Positions 18,207 through 26,462 of a stretch of DNA of 64,000 nucleotides are shown in pieces. Origin of the DNA: Halobacterium sp. DL1 (lineage in GTDB: Archaea; Halobacteriota; Halobacteria; Halobacteriales; Halobacteriaceae). The translations under genes and the position numbers were made by a program. The notes below the pieces were generated by a model, which was not told the origin of the DNA, searched no databases, and worked only from the letters and a program-made list of their open reading frames with translations. The DNA lies in contig CP007060.1 of assembly GCA_000230955.3 (NCBI GenBank), forward strand, positions 310,001 to 374,000, in the 5' to 3' direction. Position 1 is the first letter of the stretch; each line of letters begins with the position of its first letter.

Positions 18207-18220
18207 AGGACCTGAGCCGG

Positions 18221-19303
18221 TCAGTCGTCGTACGACGGCAGGCGAGCGGAGCGCTGCCCGCCCTCGACGAACGGCAGGTCGGCGAGCGTCGCGTCCACCG
18301 TGCCGTCGTCGGTGTCCACGGTCAGGTCGCCGCTCACGTCGTAGTCGACGACGGCGAGCGCGAGGGGTTCGTCGCGCATCGGGCTGACCGCGGCCCGCGT
18401 CACCTCGCCGACGCTGCTCCCGTCCGCGTGGACGTTCGCGCCCGCGTCGGGGAGCGCGTCGGGTTCCAGGCCGACCAGCCGGGAACTCGGGCGGCCGCGG
18501 TTTTCCACCTTCGAGACGATCTCCTGACCGACGAAACAGCCCTTCTCGAAGTCGACGGCGTTGCGGAGGCCGAGCACGTTTGGCACCCGGTCGTGGAGTT
18601 CGGTCTCGAACAGCGGCGTGCCGGCCTCCAGGGTGAGCGTCTCCCAGGTGCGCCGGCCGAACGGCGTGGCGTTCAACCCCCGGACGAGCAGCGTCTCGAA
18701 GACGTCCCTGGCGCCGTCGGCGTCGCAGACGACGAGGTATCCCTCCTCGCCCGCCAGGTCGTCGTCGCGGACGACGGTGACCCCGGCCTCCATCTCGCCG
18801 CGGACGAACCGGAGTCGTTCCTCCGGTGGGCTCCCGTGGTGGAGCACGCTCGCCACCTTCTCGGTCGCCTTCGGACCGTGGACGCCGAACGTGCCGAAGT
18901 CGTCGGTCGCGAGGCGCACCTCGACGTCCTGGACGAACGTCCGGTCGCTCCACTCCTCGGCGACGTCCGCGCCCTCGCCGACGGGGAGGAACAGCAGGAG
19001 GCTGTCGCCCGTGGCAAAGACGTAGCAGTCGACGCGGATGCGGCCCTGGGGGTCGAGGAGCAGCGCGTAGCAGCCCTCGCCGTCGTCCGTCGGTACGCGG
19101 TTGGTGACCGTGTCGTCGACGAACGCGTGGCGGTCCTCGCCGGTGACGACGAGCACGTCGAAGGCGTGTTCGGTGACGCCGACGACGTTGCGCACCGCGC
19201 GGTGCGTGCGCTCGGGACGCCCGTACTCCTCGGGGACCGCCGTGCCCCCCACGTCACGGAACGTCGCGCCGTGGGCCTCGTGGCTCTCCCTGACGACAGT
19301 CAT
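18221..19303 (-). CDS. YgfZ/GcvT-like folate-binding protein
   Basis: 360 residues with the aminomethyltransferase (GcvT) fold. The motif KGCFVGQEIVSK near residue 255 is the YgfZ signature (KGCxxGQE), so a folate-dependent role in Fe-S cluster maintenance is more likely than glycine cleavage; no gcvH or gcvP is nearby. The annotation as aminomethyltransferase is common for haloarchaeal homologues. Start at MTVVRESHEA (19303); a long upstream open frame is Arg-rich and non-coding in character. Confidence 0.87.
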   Translation of the reverse strand: MTVVRESHEAHGATFRDVGGTAVPEEYGRPERTHRAVRNVVGVTEHAFDVLVVTGEDRHAFVDDTVTNRVPTDDGEGCYALLLDPQGRIRVDCYVFATGDSLLLFLPVGEGADVAEEWSDRTFVQDVEVRLATDDFGTFGVHGPKATEKVASVLHHGSPPEERLRFVRGEMEAGVTVVRDDDLAGEEGYLVVCDADGARDVFETLLVRGLNATPFGRRTWETLTLEAGTPLFETELHDRVPNVLGLRNAVDFEKGCFVGQEIVSKVENRGRPSSRLVGLEPDALPDAGANVHADGSSVGEVTRAAVSPMRDEPLALAVVDYDVSGDLTVDTDDGTVDATLADLPFVEGGQRSARLPSYDD

Positions 19304-19356
19304 TGCCCGAACGTGGGGCGCTCGGCGGGGTAAAGCCACCGCATCGGCGCCCGGCC

Positions 19357-19653
19357 TCAGAGCCCGATCTTGCGGAGAATCTCGTCGAGCCACGTCGGCT
19401 CCTCCTCCGGGTCGTCGTAGTCGGGAACGACGCACTCGTCGACGGTGATGACGGTGCGGTCGCCGTCCTCCTCGGCGGCGATGAGGTCGTCGGCCTTCAG
19501 CGACCCGAGCGCCGCCTCGAGGTCGTCGATGCCCGCGTCGACGTGCGAGCGCAACTCGAAGACGGTCATCCCCCCGTTCGTCCGGTCGACGAGCGCGTCG
19601 AGCACCGCCACCTCCGTCTCGTCGCGGTCGCGATACTCGCGCTTGGCCTGCAT
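19357..19653 (-). CDS. Winged-helix domain protein (DUF6432-like)
   Basis: 98 residues starting MQAKREYRDRDE. The stretch EVAVLDALVDRTNGGMTVFELRSHV followed by LEAALGSLKADDLI matches a winged-helix layout, then a beta-rich acidic end (VDECVVPDYDDPEEEP). It resembles a haloarchaeal DUF6432-type family, a likely DNA-binding regulator of unknown target. It is divergent from the zinc-ribbon gene that starts at 19735. Confidence 0.78.
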   Translation of the reverse strand: MQAKREYRDRDETEVAVLDALVDRTNGGMTVFELRSHVDAGIDDLEAALGSLKADDLIAAEEDGDRTVITVDECVVPDYDDPEEEPTWLDEILRKIGL

Positions 19654-19734
19654 ACGTCCACGAACACGCGCCGGCGTCTTATCGGTATCCCCGAACGGTA
19701 GCCTTTTGCCGGTGGCCCGGATACGACCCTGCCA

Positions 19735-20718
19735 ATGGGTCTCAGGTGCTCCCTGCTCGGACACGATTACGGCGAGTCGTTCGTCGAGCGGGACCGCGAG
19801 GAGCGGGGCAACGAGGTGGTCGTCACGGAGCGCGAACTTCGGGAGTGCGCGCGCTGCGGCGCGGAGAACGTCACGACCGAGAACACGGAGGTACGAACCC
19901 TCGAACCCGACCGCTCCGCGGACGCGAGCGCCGGCCAGTCGCGGGAGTCGGAGCCGACGCCGTCGCAGGAACCGGCGGCGTCAGAGGAGTCGACGCCATC
20001 ACAGGAACCGGCACCCGAACCGACGGAGTCCACGGCGGACGCCACGGACGACGAGTTCGGGTCGCCGACCGACGCAATAGAGCAGGCTGAGGCAGGCACC
20101 ACGACCACCACCGACGACGCCGAGACGGACGACGACGCTGTCATCCTGGACGCGGACGCCGACGACAGCGACCCCCGTAGCGAACAGTGGGACGAACCCG
20201 CCGACCCCGACGTCGAGCCGGGCGTCGACGACGCGGTGCCCGAGCCGACTCCCGACCCGGCGGACGAGGACGTGGAGTTCGTCGAGTCCAGCCCCGACGG
20301 AACAGACGCCGGGCCCGCCGCACAGCCTGACCCCGAACCGGACCACCAGCCCGCCGCCGGCGCAGGGACGGCCGGCGCCGAAGCGGGAGCGACGAGCCAG
20401 TCGGCGAGCGGGACCGACCGGGCGCCCGGCGAGTGGCCGGAGACCGACGGCGAAGACGAGGGCTTCGACGCCGGCCCGGTCGGCGAGACGGAGCAGACGG
20501 CGGAGTTCCAGTTCGGCGAGGACGACGACGAGGAGTTCGTGGCGACCGACACCGGGTTCACGAGCGCCGGGCCGATCGACCAGTCGGACTCCGACGACCT
20601 CGACTTCGCGCTGTTCTGCCCGGAGTGTGGGTTCGAACGGTACGCCGCGGGCTCGAGCCTGCGCGCCGGGGACATCTGCCCGGAGTGCCAGCGCGGCTAC
20701 CTCGCCGAGGAGCGCTGA
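19735..20718 (+). CDS. Zinc-binding protein with long acidic disordered linker (DUF7093-like)
   Basis: 327 residues. The N-terminal about 65 residues carry a histidine (GHDYGE) and a CxxC (CARCGAEN). About 210 residues of Asp/Glu/Pro/Thr-rich disordered sequence follow, with EPAASEES-type repeats (about 75-110). A zinc ribbon (FCPECGFER...ICPECQRGY) closes the protein. The arrangement matches a haloarchaeal DUF7093-type protein of unknown role. The linker's repeated EP/ES segments may vary in length between strains. Confidence 0.82.
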   Translation: MGLRCSLLGHDYGESFVERDREERGNEVVVTERELRECARCGAENVTTENTEVRTLEPDRSADASAGQSRESEPTPSQEPAASEESTPSQEPAPEPTESTADATDDEFGSPTDAIEQAEAGTTTTTDDAETDDDAVILDADADDSDPRSEQWDEPADPDVEPGVDDAVPEPTPDPADEDVEFVESSPDGTDAGPAAQPDPEPDHQPAAGAGTAGAEAGATSQSASGTDRAPGEWPETDGEDEGFDAGPVGETEQTAEFQFGEDDDEEFVATDTGFTSAGPIDQSDSDDLDFALFCPECGFERYAAGSSLRAGDICPECQRGYLAEER

Positions 20719-20755
20719 CGAAGGGATTAAACCCCTCGCTGTCTTTCTCGCCTTC

Positions 20756-21151
20756 ATGAAGGAGTACAAGATGCGGCGAGGGGAGTACCTCGAAGAGCGA
20801 ATGCCCGACCTCGAAGCCGAAATCGAGGAGTTCTTCGGTGCGGCTACGGCCACCGAGGAGTTCAAGGGCAGCGACCTCTACGTCGTCGAGGACCCCGAGA
20901 ACCCCGTCTTCGACCGCATCGTCGCCGGCGCGGTCGAGTACTCCGGGAAGAAGGACAAACTCGCCGTGGACTTCGTGGAGCGCCCGGCCGAGGACGTCAT
21001 CGCCGAGGGGAACGCCGACGCCGCCGCAGATGCCGTCGACGCGAAGAACGACTTCCTCTACGACGCAACCGGCCGGGACGCGAAGTCCCGCCGCGACTCG
21101 ATGAAGCGATCCGTCGAGGACGACGCGGAGAAGCCGGACAACGCTCCGTAA
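20756..21151 (+). CDS. Conserved haloarchaeal protein (DUF5611-like)
   Basis: 131 residues starting MKEYKMRRGEYLEERMPDL. It is acidic, has no membrane segment or catalytic motif, and ends with a disordered tail (KPDNAP). It resembles a haloarchaeal DUF5611 protein of unknown function. The start was chosen at 20756, where the sequence becomes protein-like; the open frame upstream covers the end of the previous gene. It is co-directional with the zinc-ribbon gene, 37 bp away, and faces sepF. Confidence 0.8.
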   Translation: MKEYKMRRGEYLEERMPDLEAEIEEFFGAATATEEFKGSDLYVVEDPENPVFDRIVAGAVEYSGKKDKLAVDFVERPAEDVIAEGNADAAADAVDAKNDFLYDATGRDAKSRRDSMKRSVEDDAEKPDNAP

Positions 21152-21227
21152 ACCGGACGTACTGCTTCTGAAAACCAGGCTCGAAGAACTCCACAGCGAC
21201 GGCCGTGTCGACGGCCCGGTAGAACGG

Positions 21228-21584
21228 TTAGTGGCGGTTGAGCTTCGACCGGCTGATGGCGATGCCGGCCGGCGTGACGATGAGCTGGTCGTCGCCCTTC
21301 TGGACGATGTCGCCGCCGACCTCCTGGGCGACCTGCCGGAGTTCGTCGACGACGTGCTCGACGGTGCGGTCCTCCGTGCGGAGTCGCGTGATGTCCGCGA
21401 TGACCATGTCGCCGTCGTAGACGGCGTCCTTGATGGCGATGACGTCCTCCTGGCCGTCTATCTCCGCGACGTGTACTTTGACCCCGACCTCGCTGGCGTC
21501 CGTGTCGAAGTCCTCGATGTCCAGTTCGACGTAATCCTCGGTGGAACTCCCGCTCCCGCCGAGAATCTTCTCCATGAAGCCCAT
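21228..21584 (-). CDS. sepF: Cell division protein SepF
   Basis: 118 residues. A short N-terminal amphipathic peptide (MGFMEKILG) would insert in the membrane, followed by the SepF beta-alpha core (VYDGDMVIADITRL, then VVDELRQVAQEVGGD). In haloarchaea SepF anchors FtsZ to the division site. Length is normal for the archaeal form. It starts at 21584 and sits alone between DUF5611 and DUF1028 genes. No ftsZ lies in the window. Confidence 0.9.
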   Translation of the reverse strand: MGFMEKILGGSGSSTEDYVELDIEDFDTDASEVGVKVHVAEIDGQEDVIAIKDAVYDGDMVIADITRLRTEDRTVEHVVDELRQVAQEVGGDIVQKGDDQLIVTPAGIAISRSKLNRH

Positions 21585-21807
21585 AGACGTATGACCCGCT
21601 CGCCGCCCGCATAGTTCTTGCGTCAGACGCTAGCTGGAACGTACCGTTCTATCGTCGTCGGGCGTCGCCGAACCACCGGCCCCTTTCAGTCCAACCCGCT
21701 ACCGGCTGCCAGGTAGAGCACTCTCACGCCGGTTGGGTGGTCCAGCGTGGCCACGTTCGGCGTCCGGTTCGCCTAGCGTTTAGGGCGTCGGGTGCGTTCG
21801 GCCGGAC

Positions 21808-22524
21808 GTGACTTTCAGCATCTGCGTCCGCGAGCCCTACGAGGACGACGAGGGCGACCAGCAGTACCGCTTCGGCGTCGCGGTGACGACGCGCCTCCCG
21901 GGTGTCGGCGTCCCCTGCCCGCACGTCAACGAGCACGGCGCCGTCGCCACACAGAGCCTCACAAACGTCGAGCTCGGTCGCAGGGGCGTCGCGTACCTCG
22001 CCGACGGTCTCGCTATCGAGGACGCGCTGCAGGCGCTCCTGAACGCAGACGACGGGAGCGCGGACCGGCAGCTCCACGGCGTCTCCCGGGAGGGCTCGTT
22101 CACGTTCTCTGGCGAGGGGTGCAACGGCTGGTACGGCCACACCAGCGGCGAGAACTACACCGTCGCGGGCAACCTCCTGACGGGGGAGGCCGTCGTCGAG
22201 CGCACCGCCGAGCAGTACGAGGGCGTGGCGTTCGGGAACGCGCCGCTCGCGAAGCGACTGATAGACGCACTCGGCGCGGGGCAGGCCGCCGGTGGGGACA
22301 AGCGCGAGGACCTCACGGTCCAGAGCGCCGCCGTGAAGGTCGTCGACACCGCTGACGACGACCGCCCGTACTACGACGACCTGCGCGTCGACGCCAGCGA
22401 GGACCCCATCGTCGACCTCCGGGAGACGTTCCGGCTGGCCAAGCGGGGCTACGAGGACGCGCTCGAACGCTACGAGGAGGAGATGGACGACGAGGACGAG
22501 GCGGCGAACGGGGACGCCGAGTAA
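21808..22524 (+). CDS. DUF1028-family (Ntn-hydrolase-like) protein
   Basis: 238 residues from a GTG start (MTFSICVREP). The core resembles DUF1028: FGVAVTTRLPGVGVPC, GAVATQSLTN, then GYGHTSGENYTVAGNLL and the GRELA-like EGVAFGNAPLAKRL. Members have an Ntn-hydrolase-like fold but no proven activity. The C-terminus is a charged acidic helix. The family core continues for its normal length. Confidence 0.85.
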   Translation: MTFSICVREPYEDDEGDQQYRFGVAVTTRLPGVGVPCPHVNEHGAVATQSLTNVELGRRGVAYLADGLAIEDALQALLNADDGSADRQLHGVSREGSFTFSGEGCNGWYGHTSGENYTVAGNLLTGEAVVERTAEQYEGVAFGNAPLAKRLIDALGAGQAAGGDKREDLTVQSAAVKVVDTADDDRPYYDDLRVDASEDPIVDLRETFRLAKRGYEDALERYEEEMDDEDEAANGDAE

Positions 22525-23004
22525 TCAGACGGAGAACTCGTACAGTTCGTCGCCGACGTGGTGGAGGCTCTCGACGACCTTCCCCGACGACCCGACCATC
22601 TCGTCGCCGCTCGTGAGCGCGCGCCCGATGGCCAGCGCCTTCCCGTGGGACTCCTCCTGGATGACGACGAGGTCGCCTTCCTCGATGTCGTCGTCGGCCT
22701 CGGTGATGCCAGGGCGCATCACGTCCGCGCCGTCGCTCACGAACGAGATGGCGCCCGCGTCGACGGTGACGACACCGGTCCGCGGGGTGGTCGCGTTCGC
22801 GCCGCGCACGGTGACGAACGGTTCGCCTTCGGGGTACCAGACCAGGGGCTCGCCGTCGACGAGCACGACGTCGAACGGTTCGTCGGTCAGTTCGACGAGT
22901 TCGAAGGAGTCCGCGTCGAGTTCCACGTCCAGCCCCTCCCGGAGGGCGTCCGCGATGGCCTTGATCTCGTCGCTCCGCAGGTGGTGCCGAGAGGACACGT
23001 TCAT
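22525..23004 (-). CDS. PUA-domain RNA-binding protein (MCT-1/Tma20-like)
   Basis: 159 residues. The C-terminal half is a PUA domain (VTVDAGAISFVSDGADVMRPGI, then GDLVVIQEESHGKALAIG). The N-terminal half is the small domain found in archaeal stand-alone PUA proteins. Relatives of MCT-1 bind rRNA or tRNA and act in translation initiation or recycling. Its stop lies directly next to the DUF1028 stop. Divergent from a small zinc protein gene. Confidence 0.87.
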   Translation of the reverse strand: MNVSSRHHLRSDEIKAIADALREGLDVELDADSFELVELTDEPFDVVLVDGEPLVWYPEGEPFVTVRGANATTPRTGVVTVDAGAISFVSDGADVMRPGITEADDDIEEGDLVVIQEESHGKALAIGRALTSGDEMVGSSGKVVESLHHVGDELYEFSV

Positions 23005-23084
23005 ACCGGGACTCCGTCGCCTCGACGCTTAAAACGCCCGCTCCGACCCAACCGCTAAGTGCGACGACGGCGAACAACTAGGCG

Positions 23085-23360
23085 ATGTGGGGGTCCGAGA
23101 ACGACCCGGTGACCTGTATCTCGTGTGGCGTCTCCATCGAGCGTAGCGACGCCCGCGAGTACGACAAGCACGGGGACCGCTGGGACCGCGAGGGCAAGGA
23201 GTTCGAGTACCTCTGCAAGCCCTGTTTCCGCGACCTCACGAAGCACGCGCGGACCGGACTCGAGGAGGCCCTCGAGGACGCGGGGGCGGGCCAGGTCAGC
23301 GACGAGGAGTTCGTCACGCGGTTCCTCACCGAGCGCGAGGAGCGCCCCGGCAGAGAGTGA
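23085..23360 (+). CDS. Small zinc-finger protein (DUF7562-like)
   Basis: 91 residues with two CxxC groups, CISCGVSI (about 11-14) and LCKPCFRD (about 44-47), a four-cysteine zinc site. The rest is helical and charged. It resembles a haloarchaeal DUF7562-type family; role unknown. It is followed after 40 bp by the RNase R-like gene, so the two may be co-transcribed. Confidence 0.8.
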   Translation: MWGSENDPVTCISCGVSIERSDAREYDKHGDRWDREGKEFEYLCKPCFRDLTKHARTGLEEALEDAGAGQVSDEEFVTRFLTEREERPGRE

Positions 23361-23400
23361 CGGCGATACGACTAACTAGGGGAGTCGGTTACTGGAAAGT

Positions 23401-24693
23401 ATGTCAAACGACGCAGAGGCGGCGCCGGGCACCGCCGAAGCCCAGGGCCCCGTGGAGATCTCGCCCGAACTCGACCGCCAGATAGCGAACAAGCGCGAGG
23501 ACCTCTTCGAGAAGTTCGAACTCCACGACGAGTTCCCGCCCGAGGTCATGGAGGAGGCCGAGGCTCGAACCGAGGGCGTCCAGGAGGAGATCCAGGACGA
23601 GGTCGAGGACCGCGCGGACATGCGACGGCTCCCCACGTGGACGACCGACCCCGTGGACGCCCAGGACTTCGACGACGCCATCAGCGTGATGGAGCGCGAC
23701 CACGAGTACGTCGTCTGGGTCCACATCGCCGACGTCACCCACTACGTCCACCCCGAGTCGGCGATGTGGGACGCCGCCGTCGACCGCGGGAACACCATCT
23801 ACCTCCCAGCCTATACGGTCCACATGCTCCCGCCGGTGCTCGCTGAGACGGTCTGCTCGCTGGTCCCCCAGGAGGACCGCCTCGCGCACACCGTCGAGAT
23901 GCACCTCGACAAGGACGACCTCTCCTACCGGAACATCGAGATCTACAAGTCCGTCATCCACTCGAACGAGCGACTCACGTACACTGAGACCGAGGACCGC
24001 CTCGACGAACCGGACGCGCCGCTCCACGACGAGATATCGCTCGTCTACGAACTCGCCGACCAGATGCACGAGCAGCGCAAGGAGGAGGGGAGCCTCGTCC
24101 TCAACCCCCGCCGCGACCGAGCCCACACCATCATCGAGGAGTGCATGCTGAAAGCGAACAAGGCCGTCACGCACGAACTCATGTGGGACCGCGGCGTCGA
24201 GGCGGTCTACCGCGTCCACCCCCAGCCGTCGCCCGACGAGTGGGACGACGCCCTCCGCGAGATTCAGGAACTCGACGGCGTCTCCATCCCCGGGGACTCC
24301 TGGGACGACCCGCGGAAGGCGGTCAACGCCACCCTCGAACAGGCGCCCGAACGCCAGCTCGGGAAGATCCAGTGGGCGGTGATGAAGGTGATGCCCCGCG
24401 CGAAGTACATGAACGACCCGTTCGGCGGGCACCACGCGCTCAACTTCGAGATATACGGCCACTTCACCAGCCCCATCCGCCGGATGAGCGACCTCGTCAA
24501 CCACTGGATCGTCTACCAGAACGACGTCCCCGAGAACCTCATCGAACTCTGCGACCACGCCAGCGACAAGCAGAAGGCCGGCGAGTCCGCCGAACGCGAG
24601 TACCGGAACTTCCTCGAGGAGGTCGGCCTCGATCCCGACGCGGTCAACAACCGCGGCATCAGGGTCGTCGAGGAGGACGGAGACGAGAACTGA
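23401..24693 (+). CDS. RNB-domain exoribonuclease, short RNase R/II-like
   Basis: 430 residues. The catalytic RNB domain starts with PVDAQDFDDAISV (about residue 82), whose aspartates bind Mg2+. Further motifs include LPVL-like HMLPPVLAE, and HHALNFEIYGHFTSPIRRMSDL (the conserved YxHFTSPIRR type). It is half the size of bacterial RNase R: the cold-shock and S1 domains are missing, so substrate binding must differ. Expected activity is 3'-5' RNA degradation. Co-directional with the small zinc protein. Confidence 0.92.
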   Translation: MSNDAEAAPGTAEAQGPVEISPELDRQIANKREDLFEKFELHDEFPPEVMEEAEARTEGVQEEIQDEVEDRADMRRLPTWTTDPVDAQDFDDAISVMERDHEYVVWVHIADVTHYVHPESAMWDAAVDRGNTIYLPAYTVHMLPPVLAETVCSLVPQEDRLAHTVEMHLDKDDLSYRNIEIYKSVIHSNERLTYTETEDRLDEPDAPLHDEISLVYELADQMHEQRKEEGSLVLNPRRDRAHTIIEECMLKANKAVTHELMWDRGVEAVYRVHPQPSPDEWDDALREIQELDGVSIPGDSWDDPRKAVNATLEQAPERQLGKIQWAVMKVMPRAKYMNDPFGGHHALNFEIYGHFTSPIRRMSDLVNHWIVYQNDVPENLIELCDHASDKQKAGESAEREYRNFLEEVGLDPDAVNNRGIRVVEEDGDEN

Positions 24694-24726
24694 GGCGGCG
24701 GCGAGACTGACCGAGGCGACGGCCGG

Positions 24727-25764
24727 CTACCACGTCGTCGCGGGCGGTCGCTCTCCCGTCTGGTAGGGCTTCGGCACGCCGTTCGTCCACAGCGACTGTC
24801 CCAGCCAGTAGCCGACGTGCCAGCCGGGGAGCCCGTGGGCCTCGTCCTCGAGGACGACGTGCGCCTTCGTGTAGTACTCCGGCTTCGGGTCCTCGTCCAC
24901 GTCCGGCCCCTCCCAGTACGCACACGAGGACGTGGGACCTGTGGTCGGGCAGTCCTCGATTGACTCCGCGAACGAGACGACGATGTGGGCCTCCTCCGGG
25001 TCATCGACCAGTTCGAACGACGGCGGCACCGTCACCGTCCCCTGGGCGCCGCGCTCGTAGTAGGCGAGCGCGCTCCGGAGGCGCTCGTGCTGGCCGTCCG
25101 AGAGGTCCCTGTCGGCCTCCACGGCGACTCGCAGCGTCTCCGACGACCACGGGTACGTCCGGTCGGTGGCGTCCGTGATGTTCTCGGGCGCTCGCGCCGT
25201 CAGGTTCTTCGACATCGTCTTCTTCGGTTCGTCGCCGTGCCGATAGCCGAGTGTGTGGCCGAACTCGTGTTTCAGAATGGCGAGCGTCGTCTCCCGCTCG
25301 TGGCCGGCCCGCATGCGCACCGTCACCGTTCCGTTGGTCTGCTCGTCCCGCGAGAGCACCGGCGCACAGCCGAGCGCGACGCTGTCCTCGTGGACGCCAC
25401 AGCCGTCGACGACCTGGACGACCTCGACCCGGATCTCCGGGGCGTCGCTCTGGCTCACGAGGCGGAAATCGGGGTTGTACGCGCTCTCCCGGTTGGTCTG
25501 TTCCTCCCAGTAGGAGAGCGCCCTCATCACCTCGGGATGGATGTTCCGCTCCATCCCCGCGTGGTCCTCGACGACGACCTCCACTCTGTCCGTTCCCCAC
25601 GGGTTGTCGTACTCGTCGTACGTCGGCTTCGCGGGGCTCTGGTCGTCGTAGGGGACTTCCGTGGTCGGCGTGTCGACCCGTTCCTGCGACGCTGGCTCCG
25701 CAGCCAGGCACCCCGACGCGACGACGAGCGCGACGAGGCACAGCGCCAGCAGGGGCCGTGTCAT
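24727..25764 (-). CDS. Lipoprotein with two matrixin-like domains, second degenerate
   Basis: 345 residues. The signal peptide ends in the lipobox VVASGC (about 14-19), so it is lipid-anchored outside the cell. The first domain (about 55-195) holds the metzincin zinc motif HEFGHTLGYRH. The second half repeats the same order of elements: helix HERLRSALAYYE mirrors HPEVMRALSYWE, FELVDDPEEAHIVV mirrors FRLVSQSDAPEIRV, and HVGYWLGQSL stands where HEFGHTLG was, having lost the glutamate. Probably one active protease domain plus one inactive copy. Substrates unknown. Confidence 0.85.
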   Translation of the reverse strand: MTRPLLALCLVALVVASGCLAAEPASQERVDTPTTEVPYDDQSPAKPTYDEYDNPWGTDRVEVVVEDHAGMERNIHPEVMRALSYWEEQTNRESAYNPDFRLVSQSDAPEIRVEVVQVVDGCGVHEDSVALGCAPVLSRDEQTNGTVTVRMRAGHERETTLAILKHEFGHTLGYRHGDEPKKTMSKNLTARAPENITDATDRTYPWSSETLRVAVEADRDLSDGQHERLRSALAYYERGAQGTVTVPPSFELVDDPEEAHIVVSFAESIEDCPTTGPTSSCAYWEGPDVDEDPKPEYYTKAHVVLEDEAHGLPGWHVGYWLGQSLWTNGVPKPYQTGERPPATTW

Positions 25765-25919
25765 CGTTTGCCAAATCGGCAGTATTCCGTATTAACGTGT
25801 TGCTTGATAGACGTGCTGGGTCTCACGACGCGCCAGGCGCCTCGGAGTGTAGGAGTGGTAGCACCGCGAGTAGCGAACGGGACGTCGAGAGGAAACGAGA
25901 CGAACGAACTGAGTCGAGT

Positions 25920-25943
25920 GGACTCGCTGGGATTTGAACCCGG
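25920..25943 (-). repeat. Partial copy of tRNA-Ala 3' end (T-arm and acceptor)
   Basis: About 24 bases (ggactcgctgggatttgaac and a few more) match positions 26033-26056, the 3' end of the tRNA-Ala gene, in the same orientation 113 bp away. There is no full tRNA around it. Such 3'-end duplications are what integrases leave behind (attL/attR). The 90-bp interval has a further T-loop-like ggttcaaatc on the plus strand. Confidence 0.7.
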
Positions 25944-26032
25944 AGCCAGACGGACCGCTCACTCCGTTCGCGGTTGCGACTGGCAGGGGTTCAAATCTGT
26001 TCGTCCATTCTCGCTCGCAGAACTCGCTCCGA

Positions 26033-26104
26033 TGGACTCGCTGGGATTTGAACCCAGGGCCTCTTCCTTGCGAAGGAAGCGATCTACCGCTGATCTACGA
26101 GCCC
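26033..26104 (-). tRNA. tRNA-Ala (anticodon CGC)
   Basis: Read on the minus strand, a 72-nt cloverleaf: acceptor GGGCUCG pairs with CGAGUCC, including the G3-U70 pair that identifies alanine tRNA. The anticodon arm is CUUCC-UUCGCAA-GGAAG, so the anticodon is CGC (GCG codons). The T-arm holds GGUUCAAAUCC. CCA is not encoded. It lies immediately downstream of rpsJ on the same strand. Confidence 0.95.
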
Positions 26105-26150
26105 GATAAGTGGGGAACGCGTGTGACGCGCCGTCGCTCCGGGAACGCCG

Positions 26151-26459
26151 TCAGTCTTCGAGGACGATCTCGATGCTGACGTCGTTGGGAACCTGAATCC
26201 GCATCAGCTGGCGGAGCGCGCGTTCGTCCGCATCGATGTCGATGAGACGCTTGTGGACGCGCATCTCCCAGTGCTCCCACGTGGCAGTCCCTTCACCGTC
26301 GGGGGACTTCCGCGAGGGGACTTCCAGCGTCTTCGTCGGGAGCGGAACCGGACCGCTGAGCTTCACACCGGTCTTGTCCGCAATCTCCCGCACGTCGTCG
26401 CAGATGTTGTCGAGGTCGTCGGGATCGACGCCGGCGAGACGAACGCGTGCCTGCTGCAT
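26151..26459 (-). CDS. rpsJ: 30S ribosomal protein S10 (uS10)
   Basis: 102 residues, complete. The archaeal uS10 core is obvious: [36 protein letters not shown] and [14 protein letters not shown]. It contacts the 3' domain of 16S rRNA in the small-subunit head. It follows tuf after 3 bases and ends the str-type gene string, as in other archaea; tRNA-Ala lies downstream. Confidence 0.98.
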   Translation of the reverse strand: MQQARVRLAGVDPDDLDNICDDVREIADKTGVKLSGPVPLPTKTLEVPSRKSPDGEGTATWEHWEMRVHKRLIDIDADERALRQLMRIQVPNDVSIEIVLED

Positions 26460-26462
26460 GGA

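Noticed and set aside
18221-19303. Glycine-cleavage T protein (gcvT) function
   Set aside because: The KGCxxGQE motif is that of YgfZ and no other glycine-cleavage genes are near, so a strict gcvT name was not given.
25985-26010. T-loop-like ggttcaaatc on the plus strand near tRNA-Ala
   Set aside because: No matching T-stem, anticodon arm or acceptor could be built, so it is not called a tRNA.
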